Source: Bordetella petrii (GTDB lineage: Bacteria > Pseudomonadota > Gammaproteobacteria > Burkholderiales > Burkholderiaceae_B). Taken from it: a stretch of DNA of 64,000 nucleotides. A program made the position numbers and the translations under genes. This document shows, piece by piece, positions 18,733 through 29,070 of the stretch. A model generated the notes under the pieces. The model was not told the origin of the DNA and did no database searches. It was given only the letters and a program-made list of their open reading frames with translations. Position 1 is the stretch's first letter, and every line of letters begins with the position of its first letter. The stretch covers positions 822,262 through 886,261 of the forward strand of contig NZ_JAFMZZ010000001.1 in NCBI RefSeq assembly GCF_017356245.1, written 5' to 3'.

Positions 18733-21069
18733 TCAAGCGGCCATTTCCAGCATCGAAAACAATTTCAGCATGGCGGCCGGCATGGCGCGCGTGTTGAGCT
18801 TTCGCCCCGCTCCCAGTGCGCCGCGCAGCGGCAGTTCCAGGACGGCGGCGCCGGGCGCGTGGGCCGCCTGCCAGCAGGCCGCGCCCAGTTGTGCCGCCAG
18901 GGCCGCGCGCGCAGCCAGCCCGGCCGCGCCCGTGCCGGCCGGCAACGCCGGCCAGGCCTGCGCCATCTCGCGGAACGCGCCGCGCGCCCGTTCCTGCAGC
19001 GCCAGCCAGCGGGCCACGGTGCTTGCATCCGCCTGACCCGCCGGCAGGCTGGTCAGGCCGAACAGCTGGCGCAGCACCGCTCCGTCGGCCGTGGCCACCC
19101 GGGCGCACACCAGCCGCAGCGCCAGGGGCGGCGCGCCACGGCGCGGCACGGCCACTTCGGTGCCCGACGCCCAGAGTTCGAGCGACTGGCCCCGGGCCGA
19201 TCCCGGCAAGACCGCGACGCCGGCCGCGGCATCCAGCGGGCCGGCCGGCAGATAGCCCAGGGCCTTGCCCACCGCGTTCAGCGTGGTCGGACAATCATCG
19301 TGCAGCACCTTCATGGCGCCGGCGCAGCGCGCCAGCCAGGCCGTGCCGGCCGGCAGGCTGCGCCAGGCGGGCCCGTCGCCAGGCTCGATCAGGTGCACCA
19401 GCGGCACCCTGGGCATGCCTTCGGCCAGGGCCGCGGCCCGCTCCGCCAGGGCGCGGCCGAAACCGCCGGCCCGTACCTGGGCCGGCGCGACGGCCGCCTG
19501 CGGACGGTGCAGCCGGCCGTCGGCCGCACCCAGCGCGGCGCCACGATCGCTGAGCAGCAAGGCGGCCTGCAGCCGGGCGCCGGGCAATCCGGCGCCGTCC
19601 AGCGCGGCCGCGCCATGCAGCGCCAGCAAATGCCGGTCGCAGGCCGACGCAAAGGCTTGCCGGGCGCCCGCCAGGCCGGCGTCCGGCACGCCACGCCCGG
19701 CCGCCGCGTCGCGCGACGCATCCGCTTCGCGCCAGGCGGCGCGCGCCAGCCGGCAGGCGGAATCGCCATCCAGCCAGGCCAGCGCCTGGTCCAATGACGG
19801 CCCGGCCGCCGCGCCGCCCGGCAGCAGTGCCGCCGCCAGCCACTGGCGCCGACGTTGCGCGGCGTCGTCGGGCGCCGCAGCGCGCGCACGCCACAGCGAG
19901 GCCATGTCCGCCTCGCTGGGCGCGTACAGTGCGGGCGCCTGCGCAGGCGCCGCCAGCGCACGGTCCACCAGTTCGTCCGCGCGCGCCGGCGCCAGGTCTT
20001 CCGGCACCTTCTGCCCCACGCATATATAGTGCACCGGCAGCCGGTGGCGCACCGCCGTATCCAGCGCGGGCCCCAGGCGCGACGCCTCGTCGAGCTTGGT
20101 AATGATGCAACCCGCCACGTCCTCGCCCGCGCCGTGCCGATAGGCGTGCGCCACCTCGTCCAGCGTATCGCCCTGGCTGGCCGCGTTCAGCACCAGCAGG
20201 CGCCGCACCGTCCGGCCCGCGCCGCATAACAGCGCGGCCTGGGCCGCCACATTGCGGTCGCGCTGGCTGATGCCGGTGGTGTCGATCAACACCACCTTGC
20301 GATCGCCCAATTCGGCCAGCGTGGCGCGCAGCTCGGCCTCGTCGCGCACCGAGCGCGCCGGCACGCCCATCAGGCGGCCGTAGATCTGCAATTGCTCCAG
20401 CGCGCCAATGCGGAAGTTGTCGGTCGTCAGCATCGCGACCTGCTCGCGGCCCTCGCGCGCCACGCAGCGCGCGGCCAGCTTGGCCAGCGTGGTGGTCTTG
20501 CCCACCCCCGTGGGCCCCACCAGCGCATATACGCCGCCCTGGGCCCACAAATCGTCTTCGCGGGCCAGCACCGGCAAATGCGTCACCAGCTCGTTACGCA
20601 CCCATGACTGCGCCTCGCGCTGGCCCAGGCCGGCCGGCAGGCGCTCCAGCATCGCCCGCGCCAGGCGCGCGCTGAACCCGGCGTCGAGCAGCAGGCGGAA
20701 CAGCGCCGCGCGCCGCGGTTCGCGGCCCGGCGCCTCGGCGCCGCCCCACAGCAGGCCGTCCAGCCGGGTTTCCAGTTCGCCCCGCAGCGCCCCGATGGCT
20801 GCTTCCAGGCCGGCCGCGGCATCCACGGCCGCCGGCGCGGGCGGCCGGGCCGCGGGCAGCGGCGCCTGCGGAGCCGGCAAGGCGGCCACAGGCGTGGCGA
20901 CAGGCTCGTCAAGGGGTGCGGCGGCGGCGTGTTCGTCCAGGGTGGCCAGCACCTCGACGCCATCGGCCACGCTGCGGTTGGAAACGATCAGGGCTTCCGG
21001 GCCCAGCGCCGCGCGCACCTGGCGCATCACTTCACGGCTGGTGGCGCCGATGAATCTGCTTATCTTCAT
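18733..21069 (-). CDS. flhF: Flagellar SRP-like GTPase FlhF with long C-terminal extension
   Basis: FlhF is an SRP-family GTPase that helps place flagella in many bacteria. The N-terminus (MKISRFIGATSREVMRQVRAALGPEALIV in pieces) is typical, then comes a Pro/Ala linker and an N domain. The G domain has GPTGVGKTTT (about residue 185), DTTG, and TKLDE. The family normally ends shortly after this domain (about 380-450 residues), but this product has 778. The last ~390 residues are Ala/Leu-rich with no motif I recognise and no membrane segment. The start overlaps the flhA stop by four bases. No flhG/fleN gene follows. Confidence 0.92.
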   Translation of the reverse strand: MKISRFIGATSREVMRQVRAALGPEALIVSNRSVADGVEVLATLDEHAAAAPLDEPVATPVAALPAPQAPLPAARPPAPAAVDAAAGLEAAIGALRGELETRLDGLLWGGAEAPGREPRRAALFRLLLDAGFSARLARAMLERLPAGLGQREAQSWVRNELVTHLPVLAREDDLWAQGGVYALVGPTGVGKTTTLAKLAARCVAREGREQVAMLTTDNFRIGALEQLQIYGRLMGVPARSVRDEAELRATLAELGDRKVVLIDTTGISQRDRNVAAQAALLCGAGRTVRRLLVLNAASQGDTLDEVAHAYRHGAGEDVAGCIITKLDEASRLGPALDTAVRHRLPVHYICVGQKVPEDLAPARADELVDRALAAPAQAPALYAPSEADMASLWRARAAAPDDAAQRRRQWLAAALLPGGAAAGPSLDQALAWLDGDSACRLARAAWREADASRDAAAGRGVPDAGLAGARQAFASACDRHLLALHGAAALDGAGLPGARLQAALLLSDRGAALGAADGRLHRPQAAVAPAQVRAGGFGRALAERAAALAEGMPRVPLVHLIEPGDGPAWRSLPAGTAWLARCAGAMKVLHDDCPTTLNAVGKALGYLPAGPLDAAAGVAVLPGSARGQSLELWASGTEVAVPRRGAPPLALRLVCARVATADGAVLRQLFGLTSLPAGQADASTVARWLALQERARGAFREMAQAWPALPAGTGAAGLAARAALAAQLGAACWQAAHAPGAAVLELPLRGALGAGRKLNTRAMPAAMLKLFSMLEMAA

Positions 21070-23180
21070 GCGCCGGCACCGATCAGCGCCGTCACCCGCA
21101 GCATGCGCTCATCGGGAATCTCGGCATTGGACAACACGCCCAACTGAGGCAGGTGGTGGCGCAGGAAGCGCGACAGCGGCGCGCGCAAAGGCGGCGACAC
21201 CACCAGCACGGGCGCCTGGCCCTGCGCCTCCTGCCGGGCCACGCTGCTCTGCGCCTCGCGCAGCAGCGTATCGGCCAGGCCGGGCTCGAGGCCGCCGCTG
21301 GTGGTCAGGGCCTGGGTCAGCACGCGCTCCAGCTTCACATCCAGGCCGATCACCTGCAGCTCGCCATCGCCGGGGAACCACTGTTGCGTAATGGCGCGGC
21401 CCAGCGCGCGGCGCGTCAGGGCGATCAATTCGGGCACATCGGCCTGGCCGCCCGTGGCCGCGGCCTGCGCGGCCAGCCGCGGCGCGTGCTCGGCCAGGGT
21501 ATCCACGATGGAGCGCATGTCGCGTATGGGCACCTCTTCGGCCAGCAGGCCCTGCAGCACTTTCTGCAGCGTGGTCAGCGACAGGGTCTTGGGCACCAGG
21601 TCCTCGACCAGCTTGGGGGCCTCGGCGCCAATGCGGTCCAGCAGCTGCTGGGCTTCCTGGCGGCCCAGCAGGCTGGCGCCGTGGCGATGCATCATGTGGT
21701 TCAGGTGCGTGGCCACCACTGTACTGGCATCCACCACGGTGTAGCCGGCCGCCTGGGCCGGGTCGCGCTGGCTGCTGTCGATCCACAGCGCCGGCAGCCC
21801 GAAGGCCGGATCGGTGGTCGCCGTGCCCTTGATCGGGGTGGTCACGCCGCCCGGGTCGATGGCCAGCCACTGGTTCGGCATGGCCATGCCGCGGCCGATC
21901 TCCACGCCGGACAACAGAATGCGGTAGTCGTTGGGCTTCAATTCCAGGTTGTCGCGGATGTGCACGACCGGCGGCAGGAAGCCCACGTCCTGGGCGAACT
22001 TCTTGCGCAGGCTGCGGATGCGGTGCAGCAGTTCGCCGTTCTGGGAATGGTCCACCAGCGGAATCAGGCGGTAGCCCACTTCCAGCCCCAGCGGGTCCAC
22101 CATCGAGACATCTTCCCAGCTGGCCTCGGCGGCGGCGGCCTGGGCCTGCGCCGCCGCCTGCGACGGCTGGCCGGCCGTGGCCTGCTCGGCGGCCTGCGCA
22201 CGCCGCAACAGCATCCAGCCGGTGCCGGCCAGAATGGCGGCCAGCGTCAGGAACGCCACGTGCGGCATGTTGGGAATCAGGCCCATGATGCCGATAATGG
22301 CCGCGGTCAGAAACAATACGCTGGGGTTCGAGAACAATTGCGCCAGCATCTGCTGGCCCACGTCCTGGTCGGTCGACACCCTCGACACCACCACGCCGGC
22401 GGCGGTCGAAATCACCAGCGCCGGAATCTGCGCCACCAGGCCGTCGCCGATCGTCAGCAGCGTGTACACGCGCGATGCGTCGCCGATGGCCATGTCGTGC
22501 TGCGCCATGCCCACGATCAGGCCGCCCAGGACGTTGATCACCATGATCAGCAGGCCGGCGATCGCGTCGCCGCGCACGAACTTGCTGGCGCCGTCCATCG
22601 AGCCGAAGAAGTCGGCTTCCTGCGAAACCTCGGCGCGCCGGCGCCGCGCCTCGTCTTCGCCGATCAGCCCCGCATTCAGATCGGCATCGATGGCCATCTG
22701 CTTGCCGGGCATGGCGTCCAGGGTAAAGCGGGCGCCGACTTCGGCGATGCGCCCCGCGCCCTTGGTGATGACGATGAAGTTGATGATGGTCAGGATCACG
22801 AACAGAATGATCCCCACGGCGAAGTTGCCGCCCACCAGGAAGTGCCCGAAGGCCTCGATCACCTTGCCCGCCGCGTCGGGCCCGGTATGGCCGTGCAGCA
22901 GCACGACGCGGGTCGAGGCCACGTTCAGCGACAGGCGCAGCAGCGTGGCAAACAGCAGTACGGCGGGAAACGCGGCAAAATCCAGCGGCTTGCGCGTGAA
23001 CATCGCCACCAGCAGGATCATTACCGACAGCGCGATGTTGAACGTGAACAGCAAGTCGAGCAGGAACGTGGGCAGCGGCAGCACCATCATGCCCAGCACC
23101 AGCACGATCAGTACCGGTCCGGCCAGCATGCGGGCGTTGGCCGCCCCGTGGGTCTTCAATGCGGAAAGCAGTTGGCTCAT
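21066..23180 (-). CDS. flhA: Flagellar export gate protein FlhA
   Basis: FlhA forms the nonameric ring of the export gate and docks chaperone-substrate complexes. The 704-residue product has about eight N-terminal membrane segments (to about residue 335), with the FHIPEP-family region RFTLDAMPGKQMAIDADLNAG and EADFFGSMDGASKFVRGDAIAG. A large cytoplasmic domain follows, ending in LSNAEIPDERMLRVTALIG. It has the normal length. It lies 27 bases after flhB and overlaps flhF. Confidence 0.97.
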   Translation of the reverse strand: MSQLLSALKTHGAANARMLAGPVLIVLVLGMMVLPLPTFLLDLLFTFNIALSVMILLVAMFTRKPLDFAAFPAVLLFATLLRLSLNVASTRVVLLHGHTGPDAAGKVIEAFGHFLVGGNFAVGIILFVILTIINFIVITKGAGRIAEVGARFTLDAMPGKQMAIDADLNAGLIGEDEARRRRAEVSQEADFFGSMDGASKFVRGDAIAGLLIMVINVLGGLIVGMAQHDMAIGDASRVYTLLTIGDGLVAQIPALVISTAAGVVVSRVSTDQDVGQQMLAQLFSNPSVLFLTAAIIGIMGLIPNMPHVAFLTLAAILAGTGWMLLRRAQAAEQATAGQPSQAAAQAQAAAAEASWEDVSMVDPLGLEVGYRLIPLVDHSQNGELLHRIRSLRKKFAQDVGFLPPVVHIRDNLELKPNDYRILLSGVEIGRGMAMPNQWLAIDPGGVTTPIKGTATTDPAFGLPALWIDSSQRDPAQAAGYTVVDASTVVATHLNHMMHRHGASLLGRQEAQQLLDRIGAEAPKLVEDLVPKTLSLTTLQKVLQGLLAEEVPIRDMRSIVDTLAEHAPRLAAQAAATGGQADVPELIALTRRALGRAITQQWFPGDGELQVIGLDVKLERVLTQALTTSGGLEPGLADTLLREAQSSVARQEAQGQAPVLVVSPPLRAPLSRFLRHHLPQLGVLSNAEIPDERMLRVTALIGAGA

Positions 23181-23207
23181 GCGTAAAAAGTCTCCAGGCC
23201 CATTCTG

Positions 23208-24347
23208 TTACTGGGCGCCGGCAAGAGGGTCAAGTTCGGCGGGCACCACCAGGCCGGTCGGCGCGGACGGCTCGGCGCCCCACTCCGCGCGCCAGCTGCG
23301 CAGCTGGAACACCCAGGCCAGAACCTCGGCCACGGCGGTGTACAGCGCTGCCGGAATCTCCTGCCCCAGCTCGACATGCTGGTGCAGGGCCCGCGCCAGC
23401 GGCGGCGCCTGCAGCATCGGCACGCGATGCTCGGCGGCCAGTTCGCGGATGCGGGCGGCCACCAGGCCGGTGCCCTTGGCCACCACGCGCGGCGCCGGCT
23501 GCCCGTCGGCATAGCGCAACGCCACGGCGTAGTGGGTGGGGTTGGTAACCACCACGTCGGCGCGCGGCACCTCGCTCATCATGCGCCGCCGGGCCATGGC
23601 CCGCTGCTGCTGGCGGATGCGCGCCTTGATGTGCGGATCGCCTTCGCTTTCCTTGTGTTCCTGCCGCACGTCTTCCTTGGACATGCGCAGCTTCTTCAAA
23701 TGGCTCCAGATCTGCCACGGCACGTCCAGCAGCACGATGATGCCCAGCGACGCCACGATCAGGGCCGCGCACAGCGCGACCAGGGACAAGGCCTGCACCA
23801 GCGCTTCGGTGGGCGCGGCGTGCATCAGCGCCAGCATATCGTCGCGGTGCCCGCCGATCACGGCCACGGCCACGCTACCCACCAGCAGCGCCTTGGCAAT
23901 GGCCTTGAGCAGTTCCACCACGGTCTGCGCCGACACCATGCGCTTCAGGCCGGAAAACAGGCTCAGCTTCGCAAAATCCGGCTGCAGCGGCTTGGCGGAA
24001 AACACAAAGCCGCCCAACAGCACACTGGCCAGCACCGCCACCACCATCAGCACGCCGAAAATGGGCAGCACCACCAGCAATGCCTGGCCGGCGCTGTCGA
24101 CAGCCTGGGCGACCATGATGCCGGGGTCGCGCCCGAGCCGCGCGTCGAACCCCAGCCCGTCGCGCAGCACGCCGGTCAGGCCGCGGTACAGCATCGAACC
24201 GCTCAGCCACAAGCCGCCCACGCCGGCCGCCAGCAGCAGAAACGTACCCAGCTCGCGCGAACGCGCGATCTGCCCCTCCTCGCGCGCCTTTTCCAGGCGC
24301 CTGGGAGAGGCGGATTCGGTTTTCTCCAGATCGCTGTCGTCGGCCAT
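23208..24347 (-). CDS. flhB: Flagellar export switch protein FlhB
   Basis: FlhB sets which substrates are exported and switches from rod/hook to filament proteins after self-cleavage. The self-cleavage motif NPTH is present in VVTNPTHYAVALRY. Four membrane segments occupy about residues 30-220. The start at 24347 (MADDSDLEKTESASPRRLEKAREEGQ in family order) gives 379 residues. The frame continues 12 codons further upstream without family character. The 109 bases before it hold no promoter I can recognise. Confidence 0.96.
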   Translation of the reverse strand: MADDSDLEKTESASPRRLEKAREEGQIARSRELGTFLLLAAGVGGLWLSGSMLYRGLTGVLRDGLGFDARLGRDPGIMVAQAVDSAGQALLVVLPIFGVLMVVAVLASVLLGGFVFSAKPLQPDFAKLSLFSGLKRMVSAQTVVELLKAIAKALLVGSVAVAVIGGHRDDMLALMHAAPTEALVQALSLVALCAALIVASLGIIVLLDVPWQIWSHLKKLRMSKEDVRQEHKESEGDPHIKARIRQQQRAMARRRMMSEVPRADVVVTNPTHYAVALRYADGQPAPRVVAKGTGLVAARIRELAAEHRVPMLQAPPLARALHQHVELGQEIPAALYTAVAEVLAWVFQLRSWRAEWGAEPSAPTGLVVPAELDPLAGAQ

Positions 24348-24456
24348 GCTCGCGGTTTCGTCCGCCGCCCCTGCCGTGCGCAAACGGGGTGGCTCGCCGA
24401 GATTCTAGGAGGCCCGGGCCGCCGGCGATCACCCAAGAAACAGCAAGAAAGCGGCG

Positions 24457-25989
24457 CTATTCAGCGGGGCGCGGCAGCCGGCCCGCGAACTCGCCCTCGA
24501 AGCGCGCATAGTCCAGGCCGATGCGCACCGCGCCCCAGTGCGCGCCATCCAGGAACAGCGGCAGCGACACATCATTGACAATCTCGCCCGTGTCGCGCGA
24601 ATAAGTCTGGAACAGCTGCCCCGCGGTATTGGCCGCCAGCCGCGCGCCCACCGGATCGTTGAAGATCCGCTTGTGCCGCACCCGGGCCACGTCGGCCGCG
24701 CGGTCGCCGCTGGGCGCATGCGAATAGCGGCTGTTGTGGGCCGGGGCGTAGCCCGACGCATCGACCACGATGGTGTAGCTGCCGCCGGCCACCGAATCCA
24801 GCACCTGGTCCAGCAGCCGGGTAAGCGGCTGCTCCACGGCCCGGTCGTAGCGGGTGTGATAGCGCGGCGGATCGCTGTCCGGAATGCGCTGGTAATGCCG
24901 GTCGAACACATCCACGCCCTGGGCGGCGGCGTCCTGCAGCAGGCGTTGCGCGGCATCCCGGAAGGCCGCCAGCATCGCCGACAGGCGGTCGAACGCCGTG
25001 CCTCCGGTGCGCATGCCGGCCAGCACTTCCTGCACGCTTTCGGTCTGCGCCCGGATGCGCTCGACCTGCTCCGACATCGCCGCCGCGCGGCTCAGCACAT
25101 CGGCGCTCAGGGTCGCCACATGACCGATGCGGGCATTCATGTCGTGGTTGGTGGCGTCCACCTCGTCCACCGCGCGCAGCACCTGCGCCACCTGGCCGTT
25201 CATGCCGTCGAAATCGCGCACGAAGCGCGCGAACTCGTCGCGCGTCAGGTCCAGCTGGCCGCCCGAGGCATCGATATCGGCGCGCAGCGTCCCGGCCTGG
25301 CGCTGCGTGGCCTCGACCAGCTCCAGCATTTCGCCGGTGTGGGCGCCGATCTCGCCGGTTGCCGCATTGACCCGCTCGGCCAGGCGCCCTACTTCGGTCG
25401 CCACGACGGCAAAGCCGCGGCCCGCTTCGCCGGCGCGCGCGGCTTCCACTCCGGCGTTGAGCGCCAGCAGCTGGGTCTGCAGCGACACGTCCTTGATCAG
25501 GCGGCTGATGTCGGCCACCGAACGGGCCCGCTGCGTCAGCTGCTCGACCACGCCCGCCAGCCCGGCCATCTCGGCCGTCATGCGCGCCATGCGGTCCTTC
25601 ACCTCGCCCAAGGCCTGCAGCGCGGCCTGGGCCGCATCGAGATTGCGCGCCGACACCTGGGCGATCTCGCGCATGTGCTCGGAAGCCGCATCCGACAGTT
25701 GTTCGATCTGCGCGCCGCTGCCGGCCAGCGCCTCGGCCGCCGCGGCCTGCTCGCGCGCCAGCGCCGCGCACTGGCTGGCCTGGTACTGCGTACGGGCGGC
25801 ATTCAGCGCGATCTGGATGCTGGCCTGCCGCACCGCCACCACGTGGGTGCGCATGCGCGCCAGGAAGCGGTGCAGCGGCCGCGCCAGCGGACTGGCCGAC
25901 CAGGCGCGGTCCGCCAGTGCCGCCTGGCCGCGGTCCAGCCGCCGCACCAGCCGCCAGAGCCCGCCCCAACGCAACGAAGAATGCGCCAT
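24457..25989 (-). CDS. Soluble methyl-accepting chemotaxis-type protein with C-terminal sensor-like domain
   Basis: The 510-residue product has no membrane segment. A chemoreceptor signalling region at about residues 100-345 contains [42 protein letters not shown], shown here only as a landmark of the hairpin tip. After it comes a C-terminal domain (about 355-505) with [44 protein letters not shown] and [18 protein letters not shown]. This resembles a Cache/PAS-like sensor, but I cannot name the family. The order is reversed from membrane receptors. It lies 72 bases after cheZ in the same direction and may be the last chemotaxis gene. Confidence 0.85.
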   Translation of the reverse strand: MAHSSLRWGGLWRLVRRLDRGQAALADRAWSASPLARPLHRFLARMRTHVVAVRQASIQIALNAARTQYQASQCAALAREQAAAAEALAGSGAQIEQLSDAASEHMREIAQVSARNLDAAQAALQALGEVKDRMARMTAEMAGLAGVVEQLTQRARSVADISRLIKDVSLQTQLLALNAGVEAARAGEAGRGFAVVATEVGRLAERVNAATGEIGAHTGEMLELVEATQRQAGTLRADIDASGGQLDLTRDEFARFVRDFDGMNGQVAQVLRAVDEVDATNHDMNARIGHVATLSADVLSRAAAMSEQVERIRAQTESVQEVLAGMRTGGTAFDRLSAMLAAFRDAAQRLLQDAAAQGVDVFDRHYQRIPDSDPPRYHTRYDRAVEQPLTRLLDQVLDSVAGGSYTIVVDASGYAPAHNSRYSHAPSGDRAADVARVRHKRIFNDPVGARLAANTAGQLFQTYSRDTGEIVNDVSLPLFLDGAHWGAVRIGLDYARFEGEFAGRLPRPAE

Positions 25990-26061
25990 GCCCGTCTCCT
26001 TGTCGATGCCCGGCGCCTTCGACGGGCGCCGTGGCGAGGCCCTGCTTCGCGCTGAAAGGCC

Positions 26062-26694
26062 CTAGAACCCCAGACTGGCCAGCAGGTCGTCGACCTGGTC
26101 CTGGCTGGTCACTACGTCGGCCTTGCCGTCCGGGCTGACCTGCGGCCCGTTGAGCAAGGTCTGCGCCTCGTCGCGGCGTTCCTGCGGCACGTTGTCCAGC
26201 AACACCTGCAGCAGTTCCCGCTCGATGGCGCCCACCACGTCCATCATGCGCATGATCACCTGGCCGGTCAGGTCCTGGAAGTCCTGCGCCATCACGATTT
26301 CCATCAGCCGGCTCTGGGTCTGCTGCGTGCGCACCGGCACGTCGGCCAGGAAGGCCCGCGTGTCATTGACCAGCTCGCGCGCCTCGGGCAGTTCCAGCGG
26401 CTGGTCGAACCACTGCTGCCAGCGCGTGTCCAGCGCCTGCGCCGAGCGCGCCAGCTGGTCCTGCAGCGGCCCCGCCGCCTCGGTGGCGTTCAGCACGCGG
26501 TTGGCGGCCTGCTCGGTCATCTGCGCCACGTAGCGCAGGCGGTCGCGGGCATCGGGAATGGCTTGCGCGGCATCCTTGATGGCCTGGTCCAGGCCCAGCT
26601 CGCGCATGCTGTCGCGCAGCATGCGCGTCAGCGAGGCGATGCGGTGTATGAGGTCGGCCGGGTCCCCGCTATTGCCAGTTTCGATTGCACTCAT
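26062..26694 (-). CDS. cheZ: CheY-P phosphatase CheZ
   Basis: CheZ removes phosphate from CheY and ends the tumble signal. The 210-residue product has a long helical body with [15 protein letters not shown], which holds the catalytic Asp/Gln (DLTGQ). It ends with the CheY-binding tail [12 protein letters not shown]. It starts eight bases after cheY, so the two opposing activities are made together. Confidence 0.96.
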   Translation of the reverse strand: MSAIETGNSGDPADLIHRIASLTRMLRDSMRELGLDQAIKDAAQAIPDARDRLRYVAQMTEQAANRVLNATEAAGPLQDQLARSAQALDTRWQQWFDQPLELPEARELVNDTRAFLADVPVRTQQTQSRLMEIVMAQDFQDLTGQVIMRMMDVVGAIERELLQVLLDNVPQERRDEAQTLLNGPQVSPDGKADVVTSQDQVDDLLASLGF

Positions 26695-26702
26695 CCCGCA
26701 CC

Positions 26703-27092
26703 TCAGCCAGCGATTTTCTCGAAGATCTTGGTCAGCTTTTCTTCCAGCGTCGCCGCGGTGAACGGCTTGACCACATAGCCATTGGCGCCGGCCTGCGCGG
26801 CGGCGACGATGTTCTCTTTCTTGGCTTCGGCCGTCACCATCAGCACCGGCAGCGACTTCAGCGCGCCGTCGGCGCGGATCTGCTTGAGCATTTCCAGGCC
26901 ATCCAGATTGGGCATGTTCCAGTCCGACACCACGAACTGGAAGCTGCCGTTGCGCAGCTTTTCCAGGCCGATGGCGCCGTCTTCGGCCTCATCCACATTC
27001 TCGAAACCCAGCTCCTTGAGCAGGTTGCGGATAATGCGCCGCATCGTGGGGAAATCATCCACCACCAGAATCTTCATACCCTTGTCTATCAT
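26703..27092 (-). CDS. cheY: Chemotaxis response regulator CheY
   Basis: CheY carries the signal from CheA to FliM. The 129-residue receiver has every key residue at the enterobacterial numbering: Asp12, Asp13, phosphoacceptor Asp57 (VVSDWNMP), Thr87, Tyr106 and Lys109. It lies between cheB and cheZ. This is the canonical copy; a second CheY-like protein is encoded at 33450-33830. Confidence 0.97.
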   Translation of the reverse strand: MIDKGMKILVVDDFPTMRRIIRNLLKELGFENVDEAEDGAIGLEKLRNGSFQFVVSDWNMPNLDGLEMLKQIRADGALKSLPVLMVTAEAKKENIVAAAQAGANGYVVKPFTAATLEEKLTKIFEKIAG

Positions 27093-27140
27093 TTCAACTC
27101 CAGAAAATAATCTTGGCAGCCCGCGGCCCGCGCCGCGGCG

Positions 27141-28196
27141 TCAAACCCGGTTCGCGCGGTCGCCCAGGCGCGTCAGGATGCGTTCGCTCATGGCCCCCAG
27201 CGGCACCACTTCGGCGGCGGCGCCCAATGCGATGGCCTCGCGCGGCATGCCGAACACCACGCAGCTGGCCTCGTCCTGCGCCAGCGTGTGCGCGCCGGCC
27301 TGCCGCATCGCCAGCATGCCGGCGGCGCCATCCTTGCCCATGCCGGTCAGGATCACGCCGATGGCGTTGGCGCCGGCCGCGCTGGCTGCCGAACGGAACA
27401 GCACATCCACCGACGGGCGGTGGCGGTTGACCGGTTCGCTGGCCTCGAGCTCGATCACGTAGTTGGCGCCGCTGCGCCCCAGCTTCATATGCGTATCGCC
27501 GCCGGGCGCCAGGTACACGTGGCCCGGCAGCACCCGTTCGCCGTGCGCGGCCTCGCGCACCGTAACGGCGCACAGGGCGTCCAGGCGCTGGGCGAACGAA
27601 CGCGTGAAGCCGGCCGGCATATGCTGGGTGATCAGCATGGCCGGGCTGTCCGGCGGCAGCGGCCGCAGCACTTCGCGGATCGCCTCGGTGCCGCCCGTCG
27701 AGGCGCCCACCATCACCAGTTTTTCCGAGCTGGCGTACGGGCTGCGCAGGCGCACCAGGGGCGCGGCCTGCGAGGCGGCGGCCGGCACCGGCAGGCGGGC
27801 CCGGGCCGCGGCGCGGATTTTGTCGGCAATCAGCTCGGCATATTCGAGCATGCCGTGGCGGATGCCGAGCTTGGGCTTGGTCACGAAATCGATGGCGCCC
27901 AGCTCCAGCGCCCGCAAGGTGGTTTCGCCGCCGCGCTCGGTCAGCGACGACACCATCACCACCGGCATGGGCCGCAGCCGCATCAGTTTCTCAAGGAAAT
28001 CCAGCCCGTCCATGCGGGGCATTTCCACATCCAGCGTCAGCACGTCGGGGTTGTGCTGCTTGATCAGTTCGCGCGCCACCAGCGGGTCCGGCGCGACCGC
28101 CACCACTTCCATGTCCTCGTGGCTGTTGATGATCTCGGTCATCAGGCCGCGCACCAGGGCCGAATCGTCCACGCACAGAACGCTTATTTTCTTCAT
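27141..28196 (-). CDS. cheB: Chemoreceptor methylesterase/deamidase CheB
   Basis: CheB removes methyl groups from receptors for adaptation. The product has an N-terminal receiver (Asp10-Asp11, phosphoacceptor Asp56 in [11 protein letters not shown]) and a C-terminal esterase domain with the catalytic Ser in GASTGG, His in TQHMPAGF and Asp in TGMGKDGA. Of two adjacent ATG codons, 28196 is preferred because GAGG lies five bases before it, giving 351 residues. It starts eight bases after cheR. No cheD is present between them. Confidence 0.96.
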   Translation of the reverse strand: MKKISVLCVDDSALVRGLMTEIINSHEDMEVVAVAPDPLVARELIKQHNPDVLTLDVEMPRMDGLDFLEKLMRLRPMPVVMVSSLTERGGETTLRALELGAIDFVTKPKLGIRHGMLEYAELIADKIRAAARARLPVPAAASQAAPLVRLRSPYASSEKLVMVGASTGGTEAIREVLRPLPPDSPAMLITQHMPAGFTRSFAQRLDALCAVTVREAAHGERVLPGHVYLAPGGDTHMKLGRSGANYVIELEASEPVNRHRPSVDVLFRSAASAAGANAIGVILTGMGKDGAAGMLAMRQAGAHTLAQDEASCVVFGMPREAIALGAAAEVVPLGAMSERILTRLGDRANRV

Positions 28197-28203
28197 CATC
28201 GCC

Positions 28204-29064
28204 TCAGCGTCCTGGTTGCGCGCCCACGCACTCATACACCGTCTGCCCGCGCAGGCGGAACTCCCGGCTGATATACGTGAAATTCTCTGAATGGCCGGCA
28301 AACAGCAGGCCGCCCGTCTTCAACAGCGGCACGAAGCGCTTCAAAATGCCCGCCTGGGTCGGTTTGTCGAAATAAATCATGACGTTGCGGCAAAAAATCG
28401 CATCGAATTGCTCGCCAATGGGCCACGCCGGGGCCAGCAGGTTCACCGTCTCGAAGCGCACCATGGCGGCCAGCTCGGGCCGCACTCGCACCTGGCCGGT
28501 ATTGGCGCCGCGCCCGCGCAGGAAAAAGCGTTTCAGCCGGGCCGGATCCATGCGGGCCACGCGCTCGTCGGCGTACACGCCGGCGCGGGCCCGGTTCAGC
28601 ACCTGGGTGTCGATGTCCGTTGCCAGCACCGTGGCCGACGCGGCCCGCGCGCCCAGCGTCTCGGCCAGCGTCATGGCGATCGAATAGGGTTCCTCGCCGC
28701 TCGAGGCCGCGCAGCACCACACCGAAACCGGGCCGGGCCGGGTCCGGGCCAGGTCGGCCAGGATCGGAAAATGATGGGCCTCGCGAAAAAAAGCCGTCAG
28801 GTTGGTGGTCAGCGCGTTGACGAAGTCTTCCCACTCGGGAGCCGCCGGCTGGCTTTCCAGGTGATCCAGATAGCCGCTGAAGTCCTGCCGGCCCAGCGCC
28901 CGCAGGCGGCGGGTCAGGCGGCTGTACACCATCTCGCGTTTGTGCTCGCCCAGCGAAATGCCGGCCCGTGCATGGATCATGCGGCGCACGCGCGCGAAAT
29001 CGGCCTCGCGGAACTCGAATTGCCGCTCGGCCGGAAACGATGCGCTGGCGCCAGGGCTTGCCAC
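28204..29064 (-). CDS. cheR: Chemoreceptor methyltransferase CheR
   Basis: CheR methylates receptor glutamates with S-adenosylmethionine. The 286-residue product has the N-terminal helical receptor-binding domain ([33 protein letters not shown] region) and a SAM-binding fold with [17 protein letters not shown] and later [11 protein letters not shown]. It starts six bases after the receptor gene ends and precedes cheB, a co-expressed adaptation pair. Confidence 0.97.
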   Translation of the reverse strand: MASPGASASFPAERQFEFREADFARVRRMIHARAGISLGEHKREMVYSRLTRRLRALGRQDFSGYLDHLESQPAAPEWEDFVNALTTNLTAFFREAHHFPILADLARTRPGPVSVWCCAASSGEEPYSIAMTLAETLGARAASATVLATDIDTQVLNRARAGVYADERVARMDPARLKRFFLRGRGANTGQVRVRPELAAMVRFETVNLLAPAWPIGEQFDAIFCRNVMIYFDKPTQAGILKRFVPLLKTGGLLFAGHSENFTYISREFRLRGQTVYECVGAQPGR

Positions 29065-29070
29065 GGCAGG

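Noticed and set aside
26967..27140. Control element between cheB and cheY
   Set aside because: Only a short GC-rich inverted repeat is visible in the 48-base gap and no promoter-like sequence, so cheY probably shares the che transcript.
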